The notes under the pieces are model-generated. The model saw only the letters and a list, made by a program, of their open reading frames with translations. It was not told the origin of the DNA and did not search any database. A program made the position numbers and the translations under genes. Shown here one piece after another: positions 17,260-26,662 of a DNA stretch of 43,956 bases. The DNA is from Bacteroides sp. (GTDB lineage: Bacteria; Bacillota; Clostridia; Oscillospirales; Acutalibacteraceae), in contig JAMPEQ010000015.1 of NCBI GenBank assembly GCA_023665085.1, forward strand, positions 1-43,956, read 5' to 3'. Within the stretch, counting starts at the first letter, position 1, and every line of letters begins with the position of its first letter.

Positions 17260-18288
17260 ATGAGAAATCATGAAGTAACAGCAAAAAAGCCTTTGCTTAA
17301 TCCGGATGGAACTCTGAGAGAACCGGGCTGGAGCAGAAGCCTTGTTCAGATTTACGACAGAAAACAAATTAAGAAAAGAAAAACAAGAATTAAGGAATGG
17401 GATTATTATTCAGTAATTTCAAATAAGCATAATGTTGCCGTTTGCTTTACTGTTTCGGATTTGGGTTACTTAGAGCTTGAAAGTGTTAGCTTTCTTGATT
17501 TCAATACTGCAACAGAGCATACAGAAGGCACGATGGGCGCTTTCCCGATGGGTAAACTTAATATGCCTCCGACTTCTGTTATCGGTGATGTTAAGATGAA
17601 GAACAATAAGCTTGCCATTGAATTTATTGTAAAGGACAATAAGCGTATTATCCGCTGTGATTTCCCTGGTTTTGACAACGGAAAAGGACTTAAAGTCAAT
17701 CTTACATTGAATAACACACCTGAAGATACTATGGTTATCGCAACACCATGGGCAGAGGATAATAAAGCATTTTATTATAATCAAAAAATCAATTGTATGG
17801 CATCTTCAGGCAAGGTTGTTTATGGTGATAAGGAATATGAATTTTCTCCTGAAACAGATTTTGGCGGTCTGGACTGGGGACGCGGTGTCTGGACGTACGA
17901 TAATGTATGGTACTGGGGTTCAGGTTCAGGTGTCGTTGATGGTCATCGTTTTGGATTTAATATTGGTTACGGCTTTGGTGACACATCCGCTGCATCCGAA
18001 AATGTTATATTTTATGATGGCGTCGCACATAAATTTGATGATGTTGCTTTCAATATAAGTGAAAATTATACAGATCCTTGGACCTTTACATCATCGGACG
18101 GCAGATTTGAAATGGATTTTATTCCTATAATTGACAGAAATGATTATACAAGTGCTTTAAATATAATTGTTACCGATCAGCATCAGGTATTCGGCAGAAT
18201 GACAGGTAAAGCAGTTCTTGATGACGGCAGAGTTATTGAGATTAAAGATTTTCTCTGCTTTGCAGAAAAAGTACATAATAAATATTAA
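17260..18288 (+). CDS. DUF2804 domain-containing protein
   Basis: A 342-residue protein filling a whole DUF2804 domain. Recognisable stretches are NPDGTLREPGWSRSLVQIYD near the N-terminus, IKEWDYYSVIS (about 44-54), and the Trp/Gly-rich FGGLDWGRGVWTYDNVWYWG (about 204-223). The fold of related proteins resembles lipocalin/AttH-like beta proteins; the function is not established. GGGGGAAAG lies upstream, 13 nt after ispF, so it is the last gene of the operon and is followed by a strong terminator. Confidence 0.88.
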   Translation: MRNHEVTAKKPLLNPDGTLREPGWSRSLVQIYDRKQIKKRKTRIKEWDYYSVISNKHNVAVCFTVSDLGYLELESVSFLDFNTATEHTEGTMGAFPMGKLNMPPTSVIGDVKMKNNKLAIEFIVKDNKRIIRCDFPGFDNGKGLKVNLTLNNTPEDTMVIATPWAEDNKAFYYNQKINCMASSGKVVYGDKEYEFSPETDFGGLDWGRGVWTYDNVWYWGSGSGVVDGHRFGFNIGYGFGDTSAASENVIFYDGVAHKFDDVAFNISENYTDPWTFTSSDGRFEMDFIPIIDRNDYTSALNIIVTDQHQVFGRMTGKAVLDDGRVIEIKDFLCFAEKVHNKY

Positions 18289-18295
18289 TATTTTG

Positions 18296-18338
18296 AGACC
18301 TTTTACAGTTGTTTCTGTAAGAGGTCTTAATTTTTTTG
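18296..18338 (+). terminator. Terminator of the trmK-isp-DUF2804 operon
   Basis: AGACCTTTTACAG (18296-18308) pairs with CTGTAAGAGGTCT (18315-18327) with one G-U pair around TTGTTT, followed by TAATTTTTTT. Confidence 0.93.
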
Positions 18339-18378
18339 TAATTTATTTAAAATAAATATTTATTTTATATTTATTTTC

Positions 18379-18387
18379 TGTTATAAT
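18379..18387 (+). promoter_or_regulatory. Extended -10 promoter of the lipoprotein/two-component operon
   Basis: TGTTATAAT forms an extended -10 with no convincing -35. It lies about 30 nt upstream of the start. Confidence 0.45.
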
Positions 18388-18415
18388 ATTGTAAATATGT
18401 CAAAATGGAGGTAGA

Positions 18416-19705
18416 GTGTTGAAAAAATTAAGAATTCCAATTGTTGTTCTCTGCCTTTGTTTGTTGCTTTCAGGCTGCAGTTTTCGCTTTGCTTCTATTG
18501 ATGATTTAATTTCACCAATATCACCCGGCGGAGAAAATGCTAATATTCAAAAAGCTGTTGATGATTACTGCAAAACAGGATATTCTTTGAAAATTCCTTC
18601 AGGCGGTAATTATACAACTTCATTCATTTTCTATGATCTTGATAAGGACAAGCAGGACGAGGCCATTGCCTTTTATGAGCCTTCAGATGCTATCGGTTCT
18701 GTAAATATGGCTTTGATAGATAAGATGGGAGAAAGCTGGCAGGTTATTGACAATGTTGACGGCGGTGGTTCTGATATAATTTCCGTTGATTTCTGTGATG
18801 TAAACAACGATGATTCAGCAGAAATTCTTGTATGTTGGAGCGTAATTTCTAAATCCACAAACTACAATCTTTCGGTTTACAGGCAAGAGAGCAGTGACAA
18901 CGGAATTGTACTGAAAACGATTTCGGATTCCATAAGTGCAGGAACATTTATTTGCGCTGATGTTAATGAAGATGGTGTCAGTGAAGTAGTTGTGTTTAAT
19001 GTGGGCAGTGCATCTTCTTCACCTAAGGCAGAGCTTTATTCTTTTAAAAATAATTCTAAAAATCTTATAGGCGAAACAAAGCTTGATTCTTCAATAAATT
19101 CCTTTAATTCACTTAAGGCGGGCAAAACAGATCAGGGTGTAAGCATATATGCTGATGCTTTGAGAGCTGACAGAGAGTCTATGGTAACAGAGTTGATTTA
19201 CTGGTCCGATTACTATGATTCAATTGTATCACCGTTTTACAGCTACGACACAGGAAAGACTGTTGATACACTCAGAAATAACAGCATAACATCACGCGAT
19301 ATTGACAATGATGAGGTTATAGAAATTCCTATTGATGCCAAGAAAAAGCTTCCATCCCGGATAAAAGCTGAAAACTGGATGTATTACAGCAATACAGTTC
19401 TTAAGCATAAGTGTTATTCGCTTTCATGTGAAAGTGACAGATACATTATAACAATACCTGATAACCTGTTTTCCAAGATATCAGTTAAGTATGACGATAA
19501 GGGAAGAGAGCTTACCGTGCTTAATGGTAAGCAGGAATGTTTCAAGATCAAAGCAGTAATAAGCTCTGATTTCAATAAAAGCAATTTTCCTGAATATGCA
19601 GAGATTTTCCGTAATTCAGGCTTTGTATATTTAGCAAATGTCAACAGCAAATCTAATATATCAATTGGCATAGATGATTTGAAATCTATGATTAAATCAT
19701 ATTAA
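18416..19705 (+). CDS. Lipoprotein with FG-GAP/VCBS-like repeats
   Basis: A 429-residue exported lipoprotein. The lipobox LLSGC puts the lipidated Cys at about residue 21. GTG (18416) and the next codon TTG (18419) are both possible starts; GGAGG at 18407-18411 is better spaced for TTG. Three Asp-rich beta-propeller-like repeats are visible: YDLDKDKQDEAIAFY, DFCDVNNDDSAEILVCW and CADVNEDGVSEVVVF, each shaped like a calcium-binding loop followed by a strand. The C-terminal half is unassigned. It precedes the response regulator by only 21 nt, so it may be an extracellular sensor partner of the histidine kinase. That link is inferred from operon order. Confidence 0.8.
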   Translation: MLKKLRIPIVVLCLCLLLSGCSFRFASIDDLISPISPGGENANIQKAVDDYCKTGYSLKIPSGGNYTTSFIFYDLDKDKQDEAIAFYEPSDAIGSVNMALIDKMGESWQVIDNVDGGGSDIISVDFCDVNNDDSAEILVCWSVISKSTNYNLSVYRQESSDNGIVLKTISDSISAGTFICADVNEDGVSEVVVFNVGSASSSPKAELYSFKNNSKNLIGETKLDSSINSFNSLKAGKTDQGVSIYADALRADRESMVTELIYWSDYYDSIVSPFYSYDTGKTVDTLRNNSITSRDIDNDEVIEIPIDAKKKLPSRIKAENWMYYSNTVLKHKCYSLSCESDRYIITIPDNLFSKISVKYDDKGRELTVLNGKQECFKIKAVISSDFNKSNFPEYAEIFRNSGFVYLANVNSKSNISIGIDDLKSMIKSY

Positions 19706-19726
19706 TTCATTGAGGAGGAATATAGT

Positions 19727-20440
19727 ATGAAAAAGGTATTGGTTGCAGAGGATGAAGAGTCAATCCGCGAGTTTATAGTAATTAATCTTACACGAAGCGG
19801 GTATGATGTTGAGCAAGCAGAAAACGGCGCTGTTGCTCTTGAAAAATTCCATAGAGACGAAAACGGATTTGACATCGCAATTCTAGATATTATGATGCCT
19901 GAGATTGATGGCCTTGCTGTTTGTAAGGAGCTTAGAAAATGCTCGTCAGATTTAGGTATAATAATGCTTAGTGCCAAGACTCAGGAGATGGATAAGGTTA
20001 CAGGTCTTTTATTCGGTGCTGATGACTATGTAACAAAGCCATTTTCACCAAGTGAGCTTATGGCAAGAGTAGATGCGGTTTACCGCCGTGTAGAAATGAC
20101 AAGAGGTTTTCGTAAAAATGATACAACAGGCGACAGCATTGTTCTTGATGAATTTGAGCTTAACTTAAGAAATAGAACTTTGTCTAAGAATAATGAGCTT
20201 ATTGAGCTTACGCAGGTGGAATTTCAGATAATTGAATACTTCTTTAAAAATCCTAATGCTGCTCTTTCAAGAAGTGATATTCTTAAGACGGTATGGGGTG
20301 CAAATTACTTTGGCGACGAAAAAATTGTCGATGTAAATATAAGACGACTTCGTATGAAAATTGAGGAGAATCCATCAAACCCTATTAGATTAATAACTAT
20401 ATGGGGACTTGGCTATAAATGGTCAACAAATAATCAGTAA
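19727..20440 (+). CDS. OmpR/PhoB-family response regulator
   Basis: A 237-residue two-component regulator. Receiver domain (1-120): acidic pair Glu8-Asp9, phosphoacceptor Asp54 (ILDIMMPEIDG), switch Ser82 and Lys104 (VTKPFSP). A C-terminal winged helix DNA-binding domain follows (about 140-237; ELTQVEFQIIEYFFKNPN, then VDVNIRRLRMKIEENPSNP and a TIWGLGYKW ending). A strong GAGGAGG site precedes the ATG. The histidine kinase follows after 17 nt. Confidence 0.95.
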   Translation: MKKVLVAEDEESIREFIVINLTRSGYDVEQAENGAVALEKFHRDENGFDIAILDIMMPEIDGLAVCKELRKCSSDLGIIMLSAKTQEMDKVTGLLFGADDYVTKPFSPSELMARVDAVYRRVEMTRGFRKNDTTGDSIVLDEFELNLRNRTLSKNNELIELTQVEFQIIEYFFKNPNAALSRSDILKTVWGANYFGDEKIVDVNIRRLRMKIEENPSNPIRLITIWGLGYKWSTNNQ

Positions 20441-20457
20441 TTAGTTAAAGGAACAAT

Positions 20458-21990
20458 ATGAAAAAGCTTTTCACAAAAAAATTGCATATTCCCAAGGCTG
20501 AGGGCATTACGCTGAGATGGCTTATAAATATTATAGGCGTAATTGTAATATTCTTTGTGATTGTTTTTATTGTGTCCTCCTCCTCAATAAAAAGTCACTA
20601 TTATTCAAATGTTGAAAGCATTTTGAATTCAGGCATATCCAATACGGCAGTAAGTTATTTTTCTTCTAATTTAGAAGAGGGTGTCACGATTGAACAATCT
20701 GCCGCTGATTTTATAGACAGCTACAGTTATAAAGAAAAAACTACCACTTGGATTATTGATAATAACGGCAGAGTAATTCTTTCATCAAGCGGATTTAGTA
20801 TTGATAAGCAGAATATGCCTGATTATCAGGAAGCACTGAGCAGTGATAATGATTTTGGTAAATTCATAGGCAGAATTGACAGCGGTGAAAAAGTTATGGC
20901 TGTTTGCAGAGTAATCAGGAGTGCTCATGGTGATATTGCAGGTGCTGTAAGAGTTATGTCCTCTCTGGACCAAGTTGACAGTCAAATGAATATGCTTATA
21001 GTATTAATATTTTTAGGACTGTTGATTGTTTTTGCAATAATTATTTTCTCTAATTTGTTTTTTATAAGGTCAATTATCATTCCTGTTCAGGAAATCAAAG
21101 AAACTACAAAAAAGATTTCTCAGGGTGACTACAGTGTCAGGATTGAAAAAAAATATAATGATGAAATTGGAAGCCTCTGCGATTCTATCAACAAAATGGC
21201 AGAAGAAATTTCTACCACAGATAAAATGAAAAATGATTTTATCTCAACAATTTCTCATGAACTCAGAACACCGCTGACATCTATCAAAGGCTGGGGCGAA
21301 ACCTTGTTTTACAGTACAGACGGTACAGTTGATGAAATTACCCAAAAAGGTCTTGAAGTTATTGTTAAAGAGGCAGGAAGGCTTGAGGGCTTTGTAGAAG
21401 AGCTGCTTGACTTTTCTCGACTGCAGAGCGGAAGAATGAAACTTCAGCTTGCTAAAACAGATTTGTTTGCAGAGCTTGACGAAACTGTGTTTACTTTCAG
21501 AGAGCGTGCAATGCGTGAGGGAATAGAAGTAAAATACAGCATCCCTCAGATGCCTGCAATTGCTGATGCGGATGCCAACAGACTGAAGCAGGTGTTTATG
21601 AATATCCTTGATAACGCATTAAAGTATTCACGAGCACCAAGCAAGATTTTTGTTAAGGCGGGCTTTACTAAGCTTGATGGCAGAAACTTTGTTACAATAG
21701 CTATAGCCGATCAGGGCTGTGGTATAAGTAAGGAGGATCTTCCTCATGTTAAGGATAAATTTTATAAGGCTAATGTCTCAGTTCGCGGATCAGGTATCGG
21801 TCTTGCGGTTACTAACGAGATAATTAATCTTCATAACGGACAGCTTGAAATAGACAGTGAAGAGGGTAAGGGCACATTGGTTACTATTTATCTTCCTGTT
21901 GAAAATGCTCCGAGTGAAGTTGAACTTCAGGAAATGACTCAAAGTGAAGATGCTGAAGAAATAAACAAAGGTATGGAAATGAAAGGCTGA
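20458..21990 (+). CDS. Sensor histidine kinase (HAMP, HisKA, HATPase)
   Basis: A 510-residue membrane kinase with the PhoR/ResE-type layout. Membrane spans at about 21-43 and 179-202 flank an extracellular sensing domain of about 135 residues. Then come HAMP (about 203-256), the HisKA H-box STISHELRTPLTSIKGWGE with phospho-His267, and an ATPase domain with N-box Asn386 (NILDNALKYS), G1 DQGCG (418-422) and G2 GSGIG (444-448). It phosphorylates the response regulator encoded 17 nt upstream. The tail after 485 is acidic and probably disordered. The signal is unknown, but the operon's lipoprotein is a candidate. Confidence 0.95.
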   Translation: MKKLFTKKLHIPKAEGITLRWLINIIGVIVIFFVIVFIVSSSSIKSHYYSNVESILNSGISNTAVSYFSSNLEEGVTIEQSAADFIDSYSYKEKTTTWIIDNNGRVILSSSGFSIDKQNMPDYQEALSSDNDFGKFIGRIDSGEKVMAVCRVIRSAHGDIAGAVRVMSSLDQVDSQMNMLIVLIFLGLLIVFAIIIFSNLFFIRSIIIPVQEIKETTKKISQGDYSVRIEKKYNDEIGSLCDSINKMAEEISTTDKMKNDFISTISHELRTPLTSIKGWGETLFYSTDGTVDEITQKGLEVIVKEAGRLEGFVEELLDFSRLQSGRMKLQLAKTDLFAELDETVFTFRERAMREGIEVKYSIPQMPAIADADANRLKQVFMNILDNALKYSRAPSKIFVKAGFTKLDGRNFVTIAIADQGCGISKEDLPHVKDKFYKANVSVRGSGIGLAVTNEIINLHNGQLEIDSEEGKGTLVTIYLPVENAPSEVELQEMTQSEDAEEINKGMEMKG

Positions 21991-21992
21991 TT

Positions 21993-22964
21993 ATGAGCGA
22001 TAAAAAAATACATAAGACCTCTGTAGGAGGTCAGGCTCTGATTGAAGGAGTTATGATGCAAGGTCCTAAAGGAATTGCTACAGCAGTTAGAAAGACAGAC
22101 GGCAATATTCTCGTGGAACATCATGAATTTAAACACGCAAGGGATAAAAGTAAGTTTTTTGCTTTACCGATTATCCGAGGTATTGTTGGCTTTGTTGAAT
22201 CTATGGTTCTTGGATATAAAATGCTTATGTATTCTGCAGAAGCATCGGGTATGGAAGATCTTGAAGATGTTGAAATGAATAAATTCGAAAAGTGGCTTAC
22301 AGATAAGCTTGGCGATAAGTTTATGAATATCATTATGCTGATTGCTACAGTTTTAGGCTTTGCCCTTGCATTTTTGATTTTTTTCTATCTTCCCGTATTG
22401 GTATTTAACAGACTTAATGCATGGACCAATGAAGCATTGACTGCGTGGCAGGGAACTATTGAAGGTGTTCTGAAAATAGTCATTTTTGTTGTTTATATTG
22501 CATGTGTCAGCCGAATGAAAGATATAAAACGAACCTTTATGTATCATGGTGCAGAACATAAGTCAATTGCCTGTTATGAAGCCGGTATGGACTTAACTGT
22601 TGAAAATGTAAAGAAATGTTCAAGATTTCATCCAAGATGCGGAACATCATTTATATTTGTAATGTTGATTTTCAGCATAGTGTTCAGTACAATTTTATCA
22701 AAGATTTTTCCTGATATAGCACAGATACGTGTTCTTTGGATGCTTTTGAAACTTGCATTTATTCCTCTTGTAATGGGTGTAGGTTATGAATTTATAAAAT
22801 ATGCAGGCAGACATGATAATTTGCTTGTAAAAATATTATCGGCTCCGGGTCTTTGGATGCAGAGATTAACGACAAATGAGCCTGATGATGAAATAATTGA
22901 GGTTGGAATTGCATCACTGAAAGCAGTAATTACGGATAATCCGGAGGATGATGAAATAAAATGA
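21993..22964 (+). CDS. DUF1385 family membrane protein (YqhQ-like)
   Basis: A 323-residue protein of the DUF1385 family. Diagnostic motifs: SVGGQALIEGVMMQGPKGIA at the N-terminus, YHGAEHKSIACYEAG (about 186-200), and CSRFHPRCGTSF (about 211-222). Several transmembrane helices are visible between about 105 and 270. The function is unknown. In many Clostridia it directly precedes prmC, as here with a 4-nt overlap. The His/Cys-containing motifs suggest a metal site, which is inference. Confidence 0.92.
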   Translation: MSDKKIHKTSVGGQALIEGVMMQGPKGIATAVRKTDGNILVEHHEFKHARDKSKFFALPIIRGIVGFVESMVLGYKMLMYSAEASGMEDLEDVEMNKFEKWLTDKLGDKFMNIIMLIATVLGFALAFLIFFYLPVLVFNRLNAWTNEALTAWQGTIEGVLKIVIFVVYIACVSRMKDIKRTFMYHGAEHKSIACYEAGMDLTVENVKKCSRFHPRCGTSFIFVMLIFSIVFSTILSKIFPDIAQIRVLWMLLKLAFIPLVMGVGYEFIKYAGRHDNLLVKILSAPGLWMQRLTTNEPDDEIIEVGIASLKAVITDNPEDDEIK

Positions 22965-23791
22965 CCTTGAAGCAGTCATATAGCTACAGTGTTAATTTTC
23001 TTGAGCTGAATGGTGTTGATGAAGCTGATTTCAAAGCTTTTTGTCTCGTGTGTCATCTTGCAGGAATAAAGAATAGTGAGTATGAGTTTCATAAAGATGA
23101 TGAGATTATATTAGGCCGTCTTGCCGAAAAGCTTTGGAAATTAAAATGCGGTGAGCCGTTGCAGTATGTTATCGGTAAATGGGATTTTTATGAAAGTGAG
23201 TTTTATGTCGGCAAAGGTGTACTTATACCCAGACCTGAAACAGAAGAACTTGTTGACCTTGCTGTCAGATATGTAAAAAAGCTTGATAGATGCGTTGTTT
23301 ATGACTTGTGTGCAGGTTCCGGCTGTATTGGACTGAGCATTGCAAAGGCTTGTCCGAATGCTGAAGTTTATCTTATAGAAAAAAGCTCAGATGCATTTTT
23401 CTATCTTGAAAAGAATGCAAAGAATATTTCAAATGCTCATATTATTTGTGATGATATAAATAATACAGATAATGTGTTAATGGCTGACATTATTATTTCA
23501 AATCCGCCTTATATAAAAACAGATGTTGTTCCTACCCTTCAGAAAGAGGTGTTGAACGAGCCTGTTATGGCTCTTGACGGCGGAGAGGACGGATTGGATT
23601 TTTATCGTATTATTAATGAAAAATGGTCATCATTATTAAAGAAGAATGGAGTTTTGTTTCTGGAAATCGGTGATGATCAGGGTGAGGCTGTTGTTAATGT
23701 GCTGTCAAATTTTGATGATATAAGTGTTATTAAAGATTTATCTGGAAACGACAGAATTGTTAAAGCTTTTTCAAATAGAAAGGAAATGTGA
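22961..23791 (+). CDS. prmC: Release factor glutamine methyltransferase PrmC
   Basis: A 276-residue enzyme that N5-methylates the GGQ glutamine of peptide release factors. It has the N-terminal helical domain (PLQYVIGKWDFYESEFYVGK leading into GVLIPRPETEEL), SAM motif I DLCAGSGCIGLSIAK (about 110-124), and the catalytic NPPY (about 185-188). Length and order of motifs are normal. ATG overlaps the DUF1385 stop by 4 nt. Confidence 0.95.
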   Translation: MTLKQSYSYSVNFLELNGVDEADFKAFCLVCHLAGIKNSEYEFHKDDEIILGRLAEKLWKLKCGEPLQYVIGKWDFYESEFYVGKGVLIPRPETEELVDLAVRYVKKLDRCVVYDLCAGSGCIGLSIAKACPNAEVYLIEKSSDAFFYLEKNAKNISNAHIICDDINNTDNVLMADIIISNPPYIKTDVVPTLQKEVLNEPVMALDGGEDGLDFYRIINEKWSSLLKKNGVLFLEIGDDQGEAVVNVLSNFDDISVIKDLSGNDRIVKAFSNRKEM

Positions 23792-23796
23792 TAATT

Positions 23797-24474
23797 ATGA
23801 GAGATCTGATATATATGTTTCAGGAGGGTGATTATTTAAGCCTGATGATAAATATTATGTCAAAGGCTTTTGTAATTTTCTGTTGTCTGCCGATTCATGA
23901 ACTGGCGCATGCATTTGCTGCATCTAAGTGCGGTGATGATACTGCCAGACTTCAGGGAAGGCTTACAATTAATCCTTTTGCGCATCTTGATGTTATAGGT
24001 GCAATAATGATTTTTCTGTTCGGAATTGGCTATGCAAAGCCTGTACCCGTTAATTATGCTAAGCTTAAGCATCCGAGAAGAGATATGGCGTTGATTTCTT
24101 TAGCCGGTCCTTTATCCAATATGCTTATGAGCTTTGTTTCTGTTCTGGTTTTCTTTGCTATGATAAAATTCGGCGGAGAAAGCATTGTTATAAACTCGGT
24201 TGCGTATTTCTTCTATTATGCTGCCATGGTAAATGCTTCACTTGCTGTATTCAACCTTCTTCCTATTCCTCCTTTGGATGGCTCAAGAGTTGCAAGTGCA
24301 GTTCTGCCTGATAAAATTTATTTCAAAATTATGAAATATGAAAGATATATTATGATTGGTCTGTTTGCACTGCTTTTTTTCGGTGTGTTTGATGGTCTTA
24401 TAAGCTGGCTTTCAAATGCACTTATGAATTTGATTTCTTTCATACCAAGTCTTATTTTCGGAGTTTCGTTTTAA
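23797..24474 (+). CDS. Site-2 protease family (M50) membrane metalloprotease
   Basis: I choose the ATG at 23797 (225 residues); an in-frame GTG at 23788 overlapping prmC is possible. The zinc site is the HELAH motif in LPIHELAHAFAA (about residues 34-45) with the second site in FNLLPIPPLDGSRV (about 152-165), which supplies the metal-binding Asp. Four or more membrane helices are present. It belongs to the short M50 group without PDZ domain found next to scpA in Firmicutes. The substrate is unknown. Confidence 0.92.
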   Translation: MRDLIYMFQEGDYLSLMINIMSKAFVIFCCLPIHELAHAFAASKCGDDTARLQGRLTINPFAHLDVIGAIMIFLFGIGYAKPVPVNYAKLKHPRRDMALISLAGPLSNMLMSFVSVLVFFAMIKFGGESIVINSVAYFFYYAAMVNASLAVFNLLPIPPLDGSRVASAVLPDKIYFKIMKYERYIMIGLFALLFFGVFDGLISWLSNALMNLISFIPSLIFGVSF

Positions 24475-25196
24475 TGGAAAAATTAAGCTATAAAATAGAT
24501 GTGTTTGAAGGTCCTATGGATTTACTTTTGCATCTTATTTCAAAGCATAAATTAAATATTAATGATATACCTATAGTTGAACTGGTGAATCAGTATGTTG
24601 ATTATGTAAGACAGATGCAGGAACAGGATTTTGATGTTGCAGGTGAATTCTTAGAAATGGCTGCAAGATTAATATACATTAAAACTGTATCACTTTTGCC
24701 TAAGCATGAAGAAGCTGAAATACTGAAAAAAGAGTTGACCGGTGAGCTTATCGAATACCGAGACTGTAAGATTATGGCAGAAAAGCTTTCTCACCAGACA
24801 GACGGTTTTAACAGATTTGTTCGTCCTGCACAGGAGGGACTTATCAATTATGATTATGAGCGTTTTCATGAGGGTGAAGAACTGCTGAACGCATATATAA
24901 GTGCTGCAGGCCGTGGAAGAAGAAAGCTTCCGCCTCCTCTTGACAGCTTCAAGGTTATTGTTGCTAAAAAATTTGTTGCTGTTGCAACTAAAGTAAGCAC
25001 TGTTATGCGTAAGCTTTGGGGAGGAAACAAAGTTAAATTTCTAACTCTGTTTCAGGATGCACAGACTAAAAGCGATATTGTTGCAACCTTTCTTGCCGTT
25101 CTCGAGCTTGCAAAAAATAAAAAGATAACTATTGACGGCGAAATGAAAAATCCGTCAGTTCAGATAGTGGATGAGGTAAATAATGTTGAACAGTAA
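24474..25196 (+). CDS. scpA: Segregation and condensation protein ScpA
   Basis: A 240-residue kleisin that bridges the SMC heads of the bacterial condensin. The N-terminal YKIDVFEGPMDLLLHLISKH is diagnostic, with ELVNQYVDYVRQM following. The winged-helix end includes a TFLAVLELAKNKKITI stretch. It begins within the stop of the upstream gene (TAATG) and overlaps scpB by 14 nt. Confidence 0.96.
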   Translation: MEKLSYKIDVFEGPMDLLLHLISKHKLNINDIPIVELVNQYVDYVRQMQEQDFDVAGEFLEMAARLIYIKTVSLLPKHEEAEILKKELTGELIEYRDCKIMAEKLSHQTDGFNRFVRPAQEGLINYDYERFHEGEELLNAYISAAGRGRRKLPPPLDSFKVIVAKKFVAVATKVSTVMRKLWGGNKVKFLTLFQDAQTKSDIVATFLAVLELAKNKKITIDGEMKNPSVQIVDEVNNVEQ

Positions 25197-25779
25197 TAAT
25201 CTTTTATCGGCAATTGAGGCTATGCTGTTTGCGGCTGGTGATCCTGTTGATCCTTCAAAGCTCGCCGAAGTGCTGGATATTGATGTTGAAAATGTAATAA
25301 AAATGCTGGGACATCTTCAGGCTGTGTATGATGAAAGAAACGGTGGTCTTTCTGTAATAAGAATTGACGGCAAATATCAGATTTGTACACGTGAAGAATA
25401 TGGTGAGCAGGTAAGAGGACTCTTGGAAATAAAGAAAAATACACCTTTGAGTCAGGCCGCATTCGAGGTGCTTGCGATTGTAGCTTACAATAAAACAGTT
25501 ACACGATCTTTCATTGAGCAGATTCGCGGAGTTGACTGCAGCGGACCTGTAGCCAGTCTTGTGCAGAAGGGGCTTATTGAGGAAAAAGGCCGACTTGATT
25601 TGCCGGGCAGACCTCTGGTTTATGGCACTACTGACAGGTTTTTGCGTTGTTTTTCTCTTAACAGTCTTGATGATTTGCCTGAGCTGCCTGAAGAAGAAAA
25701 AAAGGATGACAGCCAGACATCACTTTTTGAAGATAATGATAATAAAGAAGCTGCAGCTGAAAATAAGGAGGAGGATTAA
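25183..25779 (+). CDS. scpB: Segregation and condensation protein ScpB
   Basis: A 198-residue winged-helix protein of the SMC-ScpAB complex. LLSAIEAMLFAAGDPVDPSK starts it, and the second winged helix has LSQAAFEVLAIVAYNKTVTR, then VASLVQKGLIEEKGRLDLPG followed by RPLVYGTT. The C-terminal 35 residues are acidic and low-complexity, as common in the family. It overlaps scpA by 14 nt. Confidence 0.96.
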   Translation: MLNSNNLLSAIEAMLFAAGDPVDPSKLAEVLDIDVENVIKMLGHLQAVYDERNGGLSVIRIDGKYQICTREEYGEQVRGLLEIKKNTPLSQAAFEVLAIVAYNKTVTRSFIEQIRGVDCSGPVASLVQKGLIEEKGRLDLPGRPLVYGTTDRFLRCFSLNSLDDLPELPEEEKKDDSQTSLFEDNDNKEAAAENKEED

Positions 25780-26645
25780 TGAAGATTTTTCTTATTATTG
25801 TTGCTGTGCTTGCAGTTCTCATATTTGCATTAATGCGCATGTCAGCAACAATTACTTTGATTTATGACAAGGGCTGGACTACCCGCCTTGGAGTCCTCTT
25901 TATTGAAAAGGATATTGAACTTTCAAAGATTCTTTCCTTCCTTCTTTTTCCTGAAAAAAAGGCTCACGAGGTCGCTGAGGCAGATAAGAATAAGGGTAAA
26001 GCTAAAAATAAAAGTAAGAAACGCAGTGATGAGCCTGCTGAGGTAAAAGAGCCTTCTGATAAGACAGCTGAGAATATTAAAAAGGAAGATGAAAAGGTAA
26101 TTAATGAAATTACTTTTGATAATCCTAATGAAGCTCAGGTTGTTAAAATTATTGAAGGTGAGGACGGACCTACAGCAGTTTTTGTAAGCAAGAAAAATGA
26201 AAATGAAAGCAAGCAGGTGGAGAAAAAGGCCCCTGCCAAGAAAAATCCTATAGCAAAGCTTTGGGATGACGAGGGAATTGTCGGCATGCTTTCTCTTGTG
26301 TCAAACTTGATTGAAACTGCAAATTCTGCTATACTAACTATATTTAGGGGTTTACATATTTACTCACTTTATGTTATGATAATAGTAGGCGGCGGTGATG
26401 CTGCTTCTATTGCTCAGTCATATGGCAGACTGTGTAAGAATTATTATCCGCTTAAAGGAATAATTCTTAATGGAATGAAGGTTGATAACTACGACGATTA
26501 CATTCAGCCTGATTTTATCGCACCGAGTACGGAATTTGAAATGCAGTTTATTGCCAGCATTAGTGTTGGTCTCATTGTTAAGATGGCACTTAAGGCAATA
26601 TTCGTATTTTTGAAAAATTTAATTAAAGATAAAAAATCTAAATAA
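25779..26645 (+). CDS. DUF2953 domain-containing protein
   Basis: A 288-residue protein with an N-terminal membrane anchor (about 2-20), a short folded segment (TRLGVLFIEKDIELSKIL), a long Lys/Glu-rich charged linker (about 65-150) and a C-terminal domain with a second hydrophobic stretch. It fits DUF2953, a family conserved with ytfJ/gerW in endospore formers. The start codon overlaps the scpB stop (TAATG) behind AAGGAGGAGG. It probably acts in sporulation with the next gene; this is inferred from conserved context. Confidence 0.85.
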   Translation: MKIFLIIVAVLAVLIFALMRMSATITLIYDKGWTTRLGVLFIEKDIELSKILSFLLFPEKKAHEVAEADKNKGKAKNKSKKRSDEPAEVKEPSDKTAENIKKEDEKVINEITFDNPNEAQVVKIIEGEDGPTAVFVSKKNENESKQVEKKAPAKKNPIAKLWDDEGIVGMLSLVSNLIETANSAILTIFRGLHIYSLYVMIIVGGGDAASIAQSYGRLCKNYYPLKGIILNGMKVDNYDDYIQPDFIAPSTEFEMQFIASISVGLIVKMALKAIFVFLKNLIKDKKSK

Positions 26646-26662
26646 TTTGGGGGATTAGAAAA

